Source: JBKEAD01 sp047973165 (GTDB lineage: Bacteria; Verrucomicrobiota; Verrucomicrobiia; Chthoniobacterales; JBKEAD01). From it: 24,593 bases of DNA. Under the pieces are notes generated by a model. That model was not told where the DNA came from. It saw only the letters and a program-made list of their open reading frames with translations, and did not search any database. Position numbers and translations under genes: made by a program. The stretch spans positions 1-24,593 of the forward strand of contig JBKEBM010000014.1 of NCBI GenBank assembly GCA_047973165.1, written 5' to 3'. Shown piece after piece: positions 1-7,145 of the stretch (the first letter of the stretch is position 1; each line of letters opens with the position of its first letter).

Positions 1-2
1 TG

Positions 3-794
3 AAGCGGCTTGTCGGCGAAGGGGTCAAAGAATTTAACCTTATTAGCCAGGATACAACGTATTTTGGAATGGACCTTTGGGAGCAGAAATCTAATCCCAC
101 ACAGCCGGTGGATTCCTCGCGCGGACCGACTCTGACTCGACTGCTGGACACGCTTTCGGAAATAGAAGGAGATTTTTGGATACGTCTTCTCTACACACAT
201 CCCGCGCACTGGAGTGATGAGCTTATATCCGCGATTGCTGCAAATCCGAGAGTTGTGCCTTACATTGATATTCCGCTTCAGCACATTCATGCAGAGATGC
301 TGAAAACAATGCGACGTGAGACAAGTCGTGAGCATATTGAAAATCTTATTGATCGTCTTCGTCTCGGAATTCCGAATCTTGGAATACGGACAACGTTCAT
401 CGTGGGTTTTCCTGGTGAGACGGAGGAACAGTTTGAGTCGCTTCTGGAGTTTATCGAAGAACGGCGTTTTGAGCGCCTGGGAATTTTTACCTATTCCCAG
501 GAAGAGGGTTCACGAGCCGGGAAGATGGAGAATCAGATTTCTTCCAGCGTAAAAAATCGTCGTTACAGAAGAGCGATGAAGTTGCAGCAAAAAATCGCCA
601 GCGAAATTGCGGAAGAGCAGGTTGGTAAAAAAATCCGTATCCTACTCGATCAGCCTCGCGTGGGCAGGACACAGCATGATGCACCGGATGTCGATTGCCG
701 TGTTATTCTGGACCGTGACGAGAAGGTGGGAGATTTTCTCGATGTGGAGATTACCGGAACGCAGGTTTACGACCTGAAAGCCTCGGCTATCTGA
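3..794 (+). CDS. rimO: Ribosomal protein S12 methylthiotransferase RimO (3' part; 5' end outside window)
   Basis: This radical-SAM methylthiotransferase adds a methylthio group to the conserved Asp of ribosomal protein S12 in the cytoplasm. The reading frame is open to the left edge, and 263 codons are visible; the N-terminal UPF0004 domain and the CxxxCxxC cluster motif are off the window. The visible part has the family block QDTTYFGMDLW at the left edge, then IDIPLQHIH, the RTTFIVGFPGET motif of the MiaB/RimO radical-SAM barrel, and a C-terminal TRAM domain containing GRTQHDAPDVD. That last block fits RimO (GR...DAPE.D) better than MiaB, which is why I choose RimO. An ATG at 69 is internal to the conserved barrel and is not the start. 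A hairpin terminator follows at 888-911. Confidence 0.93.
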   Translation, partial: KRLVGEGVKEFNLISQDTTYFGMDLWEQKSNPTQPVDSSRGPTLTRLLDTLSEIEGDFWIRLLYTHPAHWSDELISAIAANPRVVPYIDIPLQHIHAEMLKTMRRETSREHIENLIDRLRLGIPNLGIRTTFIVGFPGETEEQFESLLEFIEERRFERLGIFTYSQEEGSRAGKMENQISSSVKNRRYRRAMKLQQKIASEIAEEQVGKKIRILLDQPRVGRTQHDAPDVDCRVILDRDEKVGDFLDVEITGTQVYDLKASAI

Positions 795-880
795 TGGGGA
801 AGTAGTTTTGCGAGCATTCGTTTGCCGGACTGCGTTGATCTCGTGTGATGTTTGGGTTGATCCCTGAGGTTTGGTTTATA

Positions 881-934
881 AAAAAAACGGCTCCTGTTTT
901 ACCAGGAGCCGCTTTGTGAAAAGGGTGTTTTTTT
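881..934. terminator. Bidirectional intrinsic terminator between rimO and the small exported protein gene
   Basis: There is a perfect 9-bp stem (888-896 with 903-911, cggctcctg/caggagccg) with a 6-nt loop. On the minus strand it is followed by seven Ts (A-tract 881-887). On the plus strand a T-rich run follows about 15 nt further on. It fits convergent termination of rimO (+) and of the gene ending at 937 (-), and is stronger in the minus direction. Confidence 0.8.
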
Positions 935-936
935 AA

Positions 937-1257
937 TCAGTTGGTTGGCAGACTGAGTGCTTCTTCCTGCGCTGCATTTATGACTTGCGCTGTGGCACGG
1001 CTGGGACGAAAGACTTTGCCATTGGTAATCGGAGGACGTTTCAGGCTGCGAGCGATATACTCAGGATTGATGGGGGAAATCATGCTGTAGCCTCCCTTGC
1101 CGTCCGGAAGCATCGGAGTGCCCCAGTAGGAGCGGGTAAGAACCTCTTCGGAGGGAACTCTTTCTGCGAGGAGGGTGTAGTTTGTTGTGTCCGTTTTTTC
1201 AACTTGAGTGGTGAGGGAGGATAAGGCCATGCCACCTGCGATAAGGAGCCAGTTCAT
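937..1257 (-). CDS. Small exported protein of unknown function (106 aa)
   Basis: I do not recognise a family. The ATG at 1257 is chosen over a TTG at 1275 because AAAAGG lies 7 nt upstream of it (1265-1270), a good Shine-Dalgarno spacing. The protein starts MNWLLIAGGMALSSLTTQVEK, a short hydrophobic segment that could be a weak signal peptide or N-terminal anchor with no clear cleavage site. The mature part is polar and has no Cys. It contains the block SYWGTPMLPDGKGGYSMISP and a Pro-rich basic stretch (RSLKRPPITNGKVFRPSR). The gene sits downstream of the methyltransferase on the same strand (about 68 nt gap) and ends at the strong terminator at 881-911. It looks like a lineage-specific envelope protein, and the function is unknown. 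Confidence 0.6.
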   Translation of the reverse strand: MNWLLIAGGMALSSLTTQVEKTDTTNYTLLAERVPSEEVLTRSYWGTPMLPDGKGGYSMISPINPEYIARSLKRPPITNGKVFRPSRATAQVINAAQEEALSLPTN

Positions 1258-1325
1258 AGACCAACCTTTTTGCAAAAACGGAGGCGGAGGTCAAACTGAA
1301 TTGAGGGTAAATTACAAAAGGCCTC

Positions 1326-2105
1326 TTACTGTGGTTTTCGCATGAGCCAGTAAATCTCGCCAGGCCACGCGGGAAAAAGAGCACCCCAGAGGAGGTTCAG
1401 GCGCAGCCAGGCAGATGAGTTTTCGAGGCCGGAGCCTTTGCTTCGCATCAGAAAGGCCCCGCTGGCAAACTCGAGAGTCAGGCCGGCATTTTCTGCCATG
1501 TGGCGAACCCGCTTCGGAGAAAAAATACTGACATGCCCCATTGGACGCGCTGTTTTGCGGACTTGTTTTTCCCGGGTTTTTACCAGGAAGTCGGGCAGGA
1601 CGGGGAAGCCGCCTATGATGGATCCGCCCGGCTTAATAGTCTTTGCGAGTTGAACGATTGTATTTTCCGGATCGTGAAGATGCTCCAGGACGTGCAGGCA
1701 AACCGCAGTGTCATAGAGTCCGTCGAGTTCGAATTCTTTTGCTTCGAGATTAAGTTCAAAAAAATCTTTGTAGCCTGCTTCTTCCAGACGTTCTTTCTGG
1801 AGGATGGCATCCACGGCGAGCCAGCGGTCAAATTCAAATTTGTTACATTCTCCGCGTTGGGAGGCCATGTGTGCGAAGCGAAGCATTTGTCCGCTGTCAA
1901 CACCGATTTCGGCGACACGGATGGGTTTGCCAGCTCGCCAGTACTCCTCTCGCATGAGATGAAATCCAAACCAGTAACGCAGGAGTCGGATCGGGAAATC
2001 GACCGATTTGGCTTCTTTAGTGATTCCGAAGGACTTGGTTCGCAGGACTTCTTTATTGGAAAGAAAGCTGATGTCCCAGGAGCGTGTTTTTTTTGCTGTA
2101 TTCAA
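1326..2105 (-). CDS. SAM-dependent methyltransferase, class I (Methyltransf_11/23-like)
   Basis: The 259-residue Rossmann-type methyltransferase has glycine-rich motif I, VAEIGVDSG (about residues 64-72), which binds SAM. It also has the HVLEHLHDPENTI block around residue 138 and the post-motif KPGGSIIGGFPV. These blocks are typical of small-molecule or sugar/lipid methyltransferases of the Methyltransf_11/23 group. The substrate cannot be told from sequence. The start is a TTG at 2105, supported by GAGAGGA ending 7 nt upstream. The next in-frame Met is residue 51, too close to motif I. The gene is divergent from dodecin, with 92 nt between the starts. A TTGACA-like -35 lies at 2137-2142 on the minus strand, but no convincing -10 goes with it. 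The C-terminal WLRLNLLWGALFPAWPGEIYWLMRK is hydrophobic and may contact membrane. Confidence 0.8.
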   Translation of the reverse strand: MNTAKKTRSWDISFLSNKEVLRTKSFGITKEAKSVDFPIRLLRYWFGFHLMREEYWRAGKPIRVAEIGVDSGQMLRFAHMASQRGECNKFEFDRWLAVDAILQKERLEEAGYKDFFELNLEAKEFELDGLYDTAVCLHVLEHLHDPENTIVQLAKTIKPGGSIIGGFPVLPDFLVKTREKQVRKTARPMGHVSIFSPKRVRHMAENAGLTLEFASGAFLMRSKGSGLENSSAWLRLNLLWGALFPAWPGEIYWLMRKPQ

Positions 2106-2111
2106 GCTGCT

Positions 2112-2119
2112 ATCCTCTC
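2112..2119 (-). promoter_or_regulatory. Ribosome binding site deciding the TTG start of the methyltransferase
   Basis: Read on the minus strand this is GAGAGGAT, whose AGGA core ends 7 nt before the TTG at 2105. It is one of few clear Shine-Dalgarno sequences in the window and supports the non-ATG start. Confidence 0.6.
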
Positions 2120-2149
2120 ACTTTTTCGGCTGCTTTTGTCAAACCCGGA

Positions 2150-2182
2150 ACGAGAAAAGGATTTTATAATTTCCGTTTTCGT
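2150..2182 (+). promoter_or_regulatory. Putative dodecin promoter: perfect -10 inside an imperfect inverted repeat
   Basis: A consensus -10 TATAAT lies at 2165-2170, about 28 nt before the dodecin ATG. A TTGTCA at 2136-2141 is too far (23-nt spacer) to be a standard -35. The -10 is flanked by arms that pair imperfectly: acgagaaaagga at 2150-2161 and ttccgttttcgt at 2171-2182. This could be an operator. The -10 is seen directly; its use as a promoter is inferred. Confidence 0.4.
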
Positions 2183-2197
2183 GCAATTTTTTTGGGG

Positions 2198-2407
2198 ATG
2201 AGCGAGCATGTTTATAAAAAAATTGAGTTAGTGGGTTCTTCGACGGTGAGCATTGAGGATGCGGTGCAGAGAGCTGTTGCAAAAGCCAGTGAATCTGTGC
2301 GTAACCTGCGTTGGTTTGAAGTCAAAGAAACACGCGGACATATCGAAGAGGGAAAAGTCGCCCACTGGCAGGTGACAGTCCTGATAGGATTTACGCTGGA
2401 GGATTAA
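2198..2407 (+). CDS. Dodecin, flavin-binding storage/buffer protein (69 aa)
   Basis: Dodecins form dodecameric shells that bind riboflavin, FMN or FAD and buffer free flavin in the cytoplasm. The protein has the usual family length and signature: MSEHVYKKIELVGSS, then SIEDAVQRAVAKAS, SVRNLRWFEVKETRGHIE with the flavin-stacking Trp at about residue 38, and WQVTVLIGFTLE. The start at 2198 gives the canonical N-terminus; the frame stays open upstream but encodes nothing family-like. GGGG directly abuts the ATG, too close for normal Shine-Dalgarno pairing, so initiation probably does not depend on it. The gene is convergent with the DUF5069 gene, with only 8 nt between the stops, and divergent from the methyltransferase gene. 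Confidence 0.93.
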   Translation: MSEHVYKKIELVGSSTVSIEDAVQRAVAKASESVRNLRWFEVKETRGHIEEGKVAHWQVTVLIGFTLED

Positions 2408-2415
2408 CTCGCGGG

Positions 2416-2862
2416 TTATTCCCGGAGGGGCTTTTGAGAGAAGGGTTCTCTGCCTTCGTCGGCATCGAGGTAGTCAAACATGGACAGGACGTCGCTGCGC
2501 GATGTTAGTCCACTTTCCGCGATGCGCTCCTGGAGCTTTGGAGTCAGTGAGTCCTGCCAGCCGCGCTTGGTCATGAAGCCGTTCCAGAGCATGATTTCAA
2601 ACTCGGAGGGTTGGTGTCCGTTTTCAAAAGCCCACTGAAGCAGGGCGTCGTAGGAAAGACCTTCGGAAATTTTTTTGGAGAGCTCTTCGTGTTGGATTCC
2701 TAAAAACTCACAGCAGTAGGCATCGAAGGCCTGGCCGACATTGGCAATGAGGTCTTCGTGAAGTTCTCCGGCTTGGTGAAGGCGAACCTTGTCAACCATC
2801 CGGGTAAAATAGACCAGGTTGCCAGTTTTTCTATATGGGCTGGAAGGGTATTGTCCGGGCAT
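2416..2862 (-). CDS. DUF5069 domain-containing protein
   Basis: This 148-residue cytoplasmic protein has no signal peptide. From its N-terminal YPSSPYRKTGNLVYFTRMVDKVRLHQAGEL and the LSYDALLQWAFENG and LWNGFMTKRGWQD blocks I place it in DUF5069. I associate that family with Verrucomicrobiota; its biochemical role is unknown to me. The length fits a single-domain member. The ATG at 2862 opens the family block, and no clear Shine-Dalgarno is seen. It lies 54 nt downstream of the exported 403-residue protein gene on the same strand and may be the last gene of that leftward run. The family assignment comes from memory of the pattern. Confidence 0.75.
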   Translation of the reverse strand: MPGQYPSSPYRKTGNLVYFTRMVDKVRLHQAGELHEDLIANVGQAFDAYCCEFLGIQHEELSKKISEGLSYDALLQWAFENGHQPSEFEIMLWNGFMTKRGWQDSLTPKLQERIAESGLTSRSDVLSMFDYLDADEGREPFSQKPLRE

Positions 2863-2916
2863 AGCAGTGATTTATTGGTTAGCTTATTCGGTTAGAAAGG
2901 TTTCGGTATCAAGCTT

Positions 2917-4128
2917 CTATAAATCCTGGGAATCCTTGGAATCAGCATCTGTTTTTTCAGGATTTTTTGTATCAGCTCCTTCGGCTCCTTCAGTCCCCTC
3001 TGCAGCTTCCGGGTTTTCAGCAGCCTTTGCTGCTGCAGCTTTTGCTTTGAGGGCATCGTCGATACTTTTTTGCAGATGCAATGCAGCCTCATTTTCCGGC
3101 CACTCGATGAGGGCTTCCTCAATGGACTCCTGGGCACTTTCAGGTGCTTCGGTGTTCAGAAAATCGGAAGCTTTTTTTGTGGATTTTAAACTCCTTTGCA
3201 TGCCTTCGATATTCAGTTGACTCAGACGGGTATTTTCACTCTTAGTCAAATCCCGGAGGTCCTCCATGGATTTTTTTGAAATCGTACTAAATGAAGAAAA
3301 TACGTCGTCGGGAGCTTTGGAGCGTTCGATTTTGGCTTCGGCGAGGGCAATCTCTTTTTCACGAGCTGCACGAATGGAGGCGGCCATGCTCTCACTTTCC
3401 AGTTTTATATTTTTTTCGCGCTCTGCCTCTTTATAGTTGAAGGTGCGAATCTGGTGATTCATCGTTGCTTCCAGTTTGGACAAAATATCGCGGGCCTCGA
3501 TAACAGCCTGGGGAAAGATGGCTGAACCGGGGTATGTTTTTTCAAGTTTGGCAAAGGTATTCAGGCTGGGGATGATCTCAGCACTTCTGTAAAGTTTATT
3601 CATTCGCCGCCATTGTTTAATGGCTTCGACTTGGTAGCTTTGGGAGGCAACGTCTGAGCTTTCAATCCAGGAGTGATTTATTTTGATATCTCCGGCTTTG
3701 AGGCGTTCCGTGTCGGCCTCCAGGGTTTCAAGAGTTTTCTGAGCTTCAGATAGAGATTCAAATTTTGGATTTTGTCGGATAAAGCGCTTGTAGCGTAAAA
3801 TGAGTGGTTGCAAATCTTCCTGTGCAAGCAGATTTTCGGGGATGGAAATTGCCTTTAGAGACTGGTAGGCAAGTACGGTAGGATTTGTTTTTTCGATACT
3901 GACAATATCTTTTCGCAGGATAATTTTTTCTTCACGAATTCCCTTGGAGAAATCAATACGCATCAAAATCTGGTCGGAATATTCACTGACAACCTGACCT
4001 TTGAGAGTCTCACCTGACTTTAAAATCACTTTATCGGCATAGAGACCGGGCAGGAAAAGAATGCAACTGAGAAGGAAGACAGTGAATGAAGACAGACATT
4101 TACTGAAGAGTTGATCGATAATTAGCAT
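2917..4128 (-). CDS. Exported/periplasmic protein with SH3-like N-terminal domain and acidic Ala-rich tail (403 aa)
   Basis: I recognise no named family. Residues 1-31 look like a signal peptide (FTVFLLSCILFLPGLYA). The next 60 residues (DKVILKSGETLKGQVVSEYSDQ...IILRKDIVSIEK) resemble the small beta-barrel 'KNGDxLxGxV' domain common in exported planctomycete and verrucomicrobial proteins. Residues about 95-230 are helical with TPR-like features, including a stretch resembling YRSAEIIPSLNTFAKLEKTYPGS. Residues about 235-370 are charged and coiled-coil-like. The last 40 residues are low-complexity and acidic, Ala/Glu-rich. The ATG lies 7 nt after the stop of the M14 peptidase gene with no Shine-Dalgarno, suggesting translational coupling. 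A role in periplasmic scaffolding is a guess. Confidence 0.72.
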   Translation of the reverse strand: MLIIDQLFSKCLSSFTVFLLSCILFLPGLYADKVILKSGETLKGQVVSEYSDQILMRIDFSKGIREEKIILRKDIVSIEKTNPTVLAYQSLKAISIPENLLAQEDLQPLILRYKRFIRQNPKFESLSEAQKTLETLEADTERLKAGDIKINHSWIESSDVASQSYQVEAIKQWRRMNKLYRSAEIIPSLNTFAKLEKTYPGSAIFPQAVIEARDILSKLEATMNHQIRTFNYKEAEREKNIKLESESMAASIRAAREKEIALAEAKIERSKAPDDVFSSFSTISKKSMEDLRDLTKSENTRLSQLNIEGMQRSLKSTKKASDFLNTEAPESAQESIEEALIEWPENEAALHLQKSIDDALKAKAAAAKAAENPEAAEGTEGAEGADTKNPEKTDADSKDSQDL

Positions 4129-4135
4129 CTGAAAA

Positions 4136-4963
4136 TCAATTTGTGGGTGGTGGAAAGAGTAATGAGGCGGTAATTAAATCCAATACTGCGTTGTGTGCAA
4201 GGATTCTGTCATCCAGAAAGTATTCAGAAGGGGATTCAAGAGTAAAAGTGGTGTTAGTGTTTTCTGTAACAAGCAGGAGTGCTTCGGGCAACTGTTTCCT
4301 GAATTTTGGGAGTATTTTAGGCAATATTAAACCGTTTGCACATCTTATTCCATCAATTTCCTTTCTGTTGTCAATCGGAATGTGCCTGGCAGCAGTATTC
4401 AGCATTTTTTTTGCAAAGGTACTTTCTGCGTGATTGGTGGCGTAAAGGTAGTATCCACATGCATCGTAGTCCTCGTGGAGGGCGATTGCGAGGTCGAAGC
4501 GTTTTCCACACAGGAGCTTTTTGTGGGCGGCGGTTTGTTCGATGGAATTGTCGTGGTAGGAGCGATTTAGATCACGTCCCTGGGAGTCACATCGACAGTT
4601 ATTGATGAGGCCCCAGGGGTTGAGGCAGGGGAAGATCAGGCAGCGCAGGGCGGCGATGCGTTTTGTGTTTTTTTCAGCCCAATGGATCAGTGCGGCGGGA
4701 GCGGCGGGTTCGTCGCCGTGAATGCCTGCCGATAAATAAATGGCAGGTTTATTTTTCTCGGAAAGTTGTTGTGATTTTTTCGGTGCAGGAGATTCGAGAT
4801 AAAAAATATCCTGTTTTCCGGCACGGGCGAAGCGACGCATTTTGAGACCGGTTTTTGCCGCCACTTTTCGCCAGCGTTTTATCAGTTCCTTGTAGTCGTG
4901 TGCTGCCCGAAAGTTCGGGCCGATGCGGCGGTGGGGTGGGGGAGTTGCTTTATTTGCTGGCAT
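4136..4963 (-). CDS. M14-family zinc metallocarboxypeptidase / AstE-like deacylase
   Basis: The 275-residue protein has the M14 zinc site: HxxE in GIHGDEPAAP (H82, E85) and the third ligand H163 in ALHED. It also has the substrate-carboxylate pair N133-R134 in DLNRSYHD. The TLESPSEYFLDDR block supplies the probable general base E243. This pattern matches the M14 subgroup of short bacterial carboxypeptidases and succinylglutamate-desuccinylase-like enzymes, including murein peptide amidases. The exact substrate cannot be fixed. No signal peptide is visible; the N-terminus is basic and Pro-rich. The gene lies 35 nt downstream of aguB and 7 nt upstream of the exported 403-residue protein gene, so it is probably in one transcript with them. 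Confidence 0.8.
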   Translation of the reverse strand: MPANKATPPPHRRIGPNFRAAHDYKELIKRWRKVAAKTGLKMRRFARAGKQDIFYLESPAPKKSQQLSEKNKPAIYLSAGIHGDEPAAPAALIHWAEKNTKRIAALRCLIFPCLNPWGLINNCRCDSQGRDLNRSYHDNSIEQTAAHKKLLCGKRFDLAIALHEDYDACGYYLYATNHAESTFAKKMLNTAARHIPIDNRKEIDGIRCANGLILPKILPKFRKQLPEALLLVTENTNTTFTLESPSEYFLDDRILAHNAVLDLITASLLFPPPTN

Positions 4964-4998
4964 TGGCTTTCGGTCGAGTGAACGATTCTGAGAAAAAG

Positions 4999-5889
4999 TT
5001 AATCAATCAGGCGGCGATTGATGTCATCATAGGCATCGATGCGGCGATCCCGAAAGAAGGGCCAGTGCGTGCGCTGGGTTTCGACGGTTTTGCTTTCGAT
5101 CGGAACGACTAAAACTTCCGGCTGGTCCACCGAAGCCTTCGCAATGATTTGTCCCGAGGGATCGGCGACGAAACTCTGTCCCCAAAATTCTATGCCGTCA
5201 CCGCCTTCGGGAGTTTCCAGGCCGATGCGGTTGGCGGCGGCGACGTAGCAGCCGTTTGCAATTGCGTGGCTGCGCTGGATGGTTTCCCAGGAGTCGTGCT
5301 GACGTTTCCCGTATTTTTCTTTTTCGCCGGGGTGCCAGCCGATGGCCGTTGGGAAAAATAATATCTCGGCACCGCGAAGGGCGGTGAGGCGTGCCGATTC
5401 GGGATACCATTGATCCCAGCAAACGCAGACACCGATTTTCCCGTGTGCCGTGTTCCAGGCCAGGAAGCCGAGGTCGCCGGGCGTAAAATAAAATTTCTCG
5501 TAAAAAAGCGGATCATCCGGGATGTGCATCTTCCGGTATTTACCCATCAAAGACCCGTCGGCATCGATGATGGCTGCGGTGTTGTGATAGAGACCGGAAG
5601 CGCGTTTTTCAAAGAGCGAGGCTACGATGACGACGTTTAACTCTTTGGCGAGTTCGCCGAGACGCTTAGTGCTCGGGCCTGGAATTGTCTCGGCCAGCTC
5701 AAAGTATTTGTGATCTTCGGCCTGGCAAAAATAGAGCGAACGAAACAGCTCTTGTAAGCAAATAATATTCGCTCCGCGAGCAGCGGCTTCGCGAATCCCC
5801 TCAACGGCACGCTGAAAATTCTCCTCCGGATTTTCGGAGCAGGCGTGCTGAACCAGACCGAGAACGCTTTCTCTTTGTTGATTACTCAT
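4999..5889 (-). CDS. aguB: N-carbamoylputrescine amidase (nitrilase superfamily)
   Basis: The enzyme hydrolyses N-carbamoylputrescine to putrescine, CO2 and ammonia, the last step of the agmatine route to polyamines, in the cytoplasm. The catalytic triad is visible: E47 in CLQELF, K120 in GKYRKMHIPDDP and C157 in GVCVCWDQWYPE. Other AguB blocks are YHNTAAIIDADG, EILFFPTAIGWHPGEK and the C-terminal RTHWPFFRDRRIDAYDDI. The 296-residue length is normal. No agmatine deiminase (aguA) gene lies in the window, although it is often adjacent. The ATG at 5889 has no Shine-Dalgarno. It faces the cyclophilin start only 24 nt away, so at least one promoter must lie inside a neighbouring coding region. Confidence 0.92.
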   Translation of the reverse strand: MSNQQRESVLGLVQHACSENPEENFQRAVEGIREAAARGANIICLQELFRSLYFCQAEDHKYFELAETIPGPSTKRLGELAKELNVVIVASLFEKRASGLYHNTAAIIDADGSLMGKYRKMHIPDDPLFYEKFYFTPGDLGFLAWNTAHGKIGVCVCWDQWYPESARLTALRGAEILFFPTAIGWHPGEKEKYGKRQHDSWETIQRSHAIANGCYVAAANRIGLETPEGGDGIEFWGQSFVADPSGQIIAKASVDQPEVLVVPIESKTVETQRTHWPFFRDRRIDAYDDINRRLID

Positions 5890-5913
5890 GAAGTTGTGCT
5901 AATGCTTTGGGCT

Positions 5914-6513
5914 ATGACAAAAAAGAAACTTTTCGTAAATTTTATCGTCGTCGGTTTGACATTTTGCCTTCAAGCGTTCAGCCATGGAGCCGACATGAGC
6001 GATTCAAATAAAGACATTCGTATTATTTTTAAAACCGACAAGGGAGATATCAAAGCAACCGTGTTTGCCTCCGAGACACCTCTGACCGCTGCAAGTTTTT
6101 TAAATCTTGCCAAACGCGGATACTACAACGGCCTGACTTTTCACCGCGTGATTCCCGATTTCATGATCCAGGGTGGCGACCCGACCGGCACGGGCACAGG
6201 CGGTCCGGGCTACAAATTCGGTGACGAGATTCGCCCGAATTTAAAACACAGCAAGCCCGGTATTCTCTCAATGGCAAACGCCGGCCCGGGCACCAATGGC
6301 AGTCAGTTTTTTATCACGCATGTTGCCACGCCGTGGCTGGACGGGAAACACACCGTCTTCGGTGAAGTCACTGAAGGGCAGGATGTCGTCAACAAAATCT
6401 CCGGCGGAGACAAAATCACCTCGATTGAAATTCTTGATCCGACTGATGAGCTTTTCAAAGCCGAGGCCGATCAGCTCAAGGCATGGAATGCAGTTTTAGA
6501 TAAAGCGAAGTAA
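5914..6513 (+). CDS. Exported cyclophilin-type peptidyl-prolyl cis-trans isomerase
   Basis: This 199-residue protein should catalyse proline isomerisation in the periplasm. The start at 5914 gives a clean signal peptide (MTKKK, then FVNFIVVGLTFCLQAFSHGA). ATGs at 5845 and 5902 upstream would bury it. The cyclophilin core is intact: TFHRVIPDFMIQGGDPTGTGTGGPGYKFGDE, SMANAGPGTNGSQFFITH, and TPWLDGKHTVFGEV with the active-site Arg in FHRV. The short form is like E. coli PpiA/PpiB. The signal peptide's Cys is not in a good lipobox (LTFC), so I expect a soluble periplasmic enzyme. The transcript ends at the strong hairpin at 6532-6560. Confidence 0.92.
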   Translation: MTKKKLFVNFIVVGLTFCLQAFSHGADMSDSNKDIRIIFKTDKGDIKATVFASETPLTAASFLNLAKRGYYNGLTFHRVIPDFMIQGGDPTGTGTGGPGYKFGDEIRPNLKHSKPGILSMANAGPGTNGSQFFITHVATPWLDGKHTVFGEVTEGQDVVNKISGGDKITSIEILDPTDELFKAEADQLKAWNAVLDKAK

Positions 6514-6524
6514 TTTTATTTTGC

Positions 6525-6567
6525 AAAAAAGAAGGGAGCGGCTTCAAAAGTCGCTCCCTTTTTTTGT
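6525..6567. terminator. Strong bidirectional intrinsic terminator between cyclophilin gene and metal-efflux locus
   Basis: Arms 6532-6544 and 6548-6560 pair over 13 bp (one G-T wobble) around a CAA loop, with core aagggagcg/cgctccctt. A T-run follows on the plus strand. An A-run (6525-6530) precedes the stem, giving a U-tract on the minus strand. It can end both the cyclophilin transcript and the leftward efflux operon. Confidence 0.9.
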
Positions 6568-6578
6568 TTCTGTTTTTT

Positions 6579-7127
6579 TTAATGGCTGCAGGTGCAGGCG
6601 TATTCTGCGTTTTCGCAGGTAGAGCATTTTGCAAGATTCAGGTTGATGCGTTCGGTTACTTTTTTGGCGTCGGAACTGCTTTTGATCTGAATGATTGCCG
6701 GAATGTTATCACCGTCGGGCAGGGTATTTTCGGAAATTAAAACACCGTTGTTTTTGGCAAAGCTCAGGCGTGTGGGCGACTGACGATCTCCGCAGATCAC
6801 GCTGACGCTTTGCTTCTCGACGGGGATTATTTTTCCGTCCTCATCGAGAAAGGTGATCTGAATTTTTCGCTCTTCGGTGACGAAGAGTTCGGCGTGCGGT
6901 TCGACAGATGTGAGCAGCTTACCACCGTTTGGTGTTTTAATGCTGTCTTCTTTGGCTCCGGCCTCGTCGTGCTTATGCCCTTCGTGGTCTGCATGTTTGT
7001 GACCGTCGTGAGCACCTTGATCGTGGGAGTCGTCACTGTATGCCTGGGAGAGTCCCAAAGATACAAGACTGATGCCGACGAGGAGGAGTTTGCTTTTAGT
7101 TGATTTTATCAGAGTTATGTTTTTCAT
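6579..7127 (-). CDS. Exported His-rich protein with C-terminal four-Cys cluster, last gene of the efflux locus
   Basis: I recognise no named family. Residues 1-29 form a signal peptide (SKLLLVGISLVSLGLSQA). The mature N-terminus carries seven His in residues 35-53, a repeating HDGHKHADHEGHKH pattern suited to binding transition-metal ions. A compact, probably beta-rich domain follows (about 65-165). The C-terminus ends in C168-x2-C171-x6-C178-x-C180 followed by His182, another likely metal or redox site. It lies 18 nt downstream of the RND pump gene and just before the bidirectional terminator, so it closes the operon. A periplasmic metal chaperone or sponge, analogous in role to CusF or CzcE though not visibly homologous, is my inference. 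Confidence 0.72.
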   Translation of the reverse strand: MKNITLIKSTKSKLLLVGISLVSLGLSQAYSDDSHDQGAHDGHKHADHEGHKHDEAGAKEDSIKTPNGGKLLTSVEPHAELFVTEERKIQITFLDEDGKIIPVEKQSVSVICGDRQSPTRLSFAKNNGVLISENTLPDGDNIPAIIQIKSSSDAKKVTERINLNLAKCSTCENAEYACTCSH

Positions 7128-7145
7128 ATTTATTTTTGGGTTAGT

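Noticed and set aside
2084..2197. Longer N-terminus for dodecin starting at 2084
   Set aside because: Dodecins are about 65-75 residues and begin just before 'HVYK'. The extra 38 residues are unrelated, and the stretch contains the -10 element.
4143..4605. Plus-strand ORFs opposite the M14 peptidase gene
   Set aside because: The minus-strand peptidase has its full zinc site and family blocks; the opposing frames carry no such signals.
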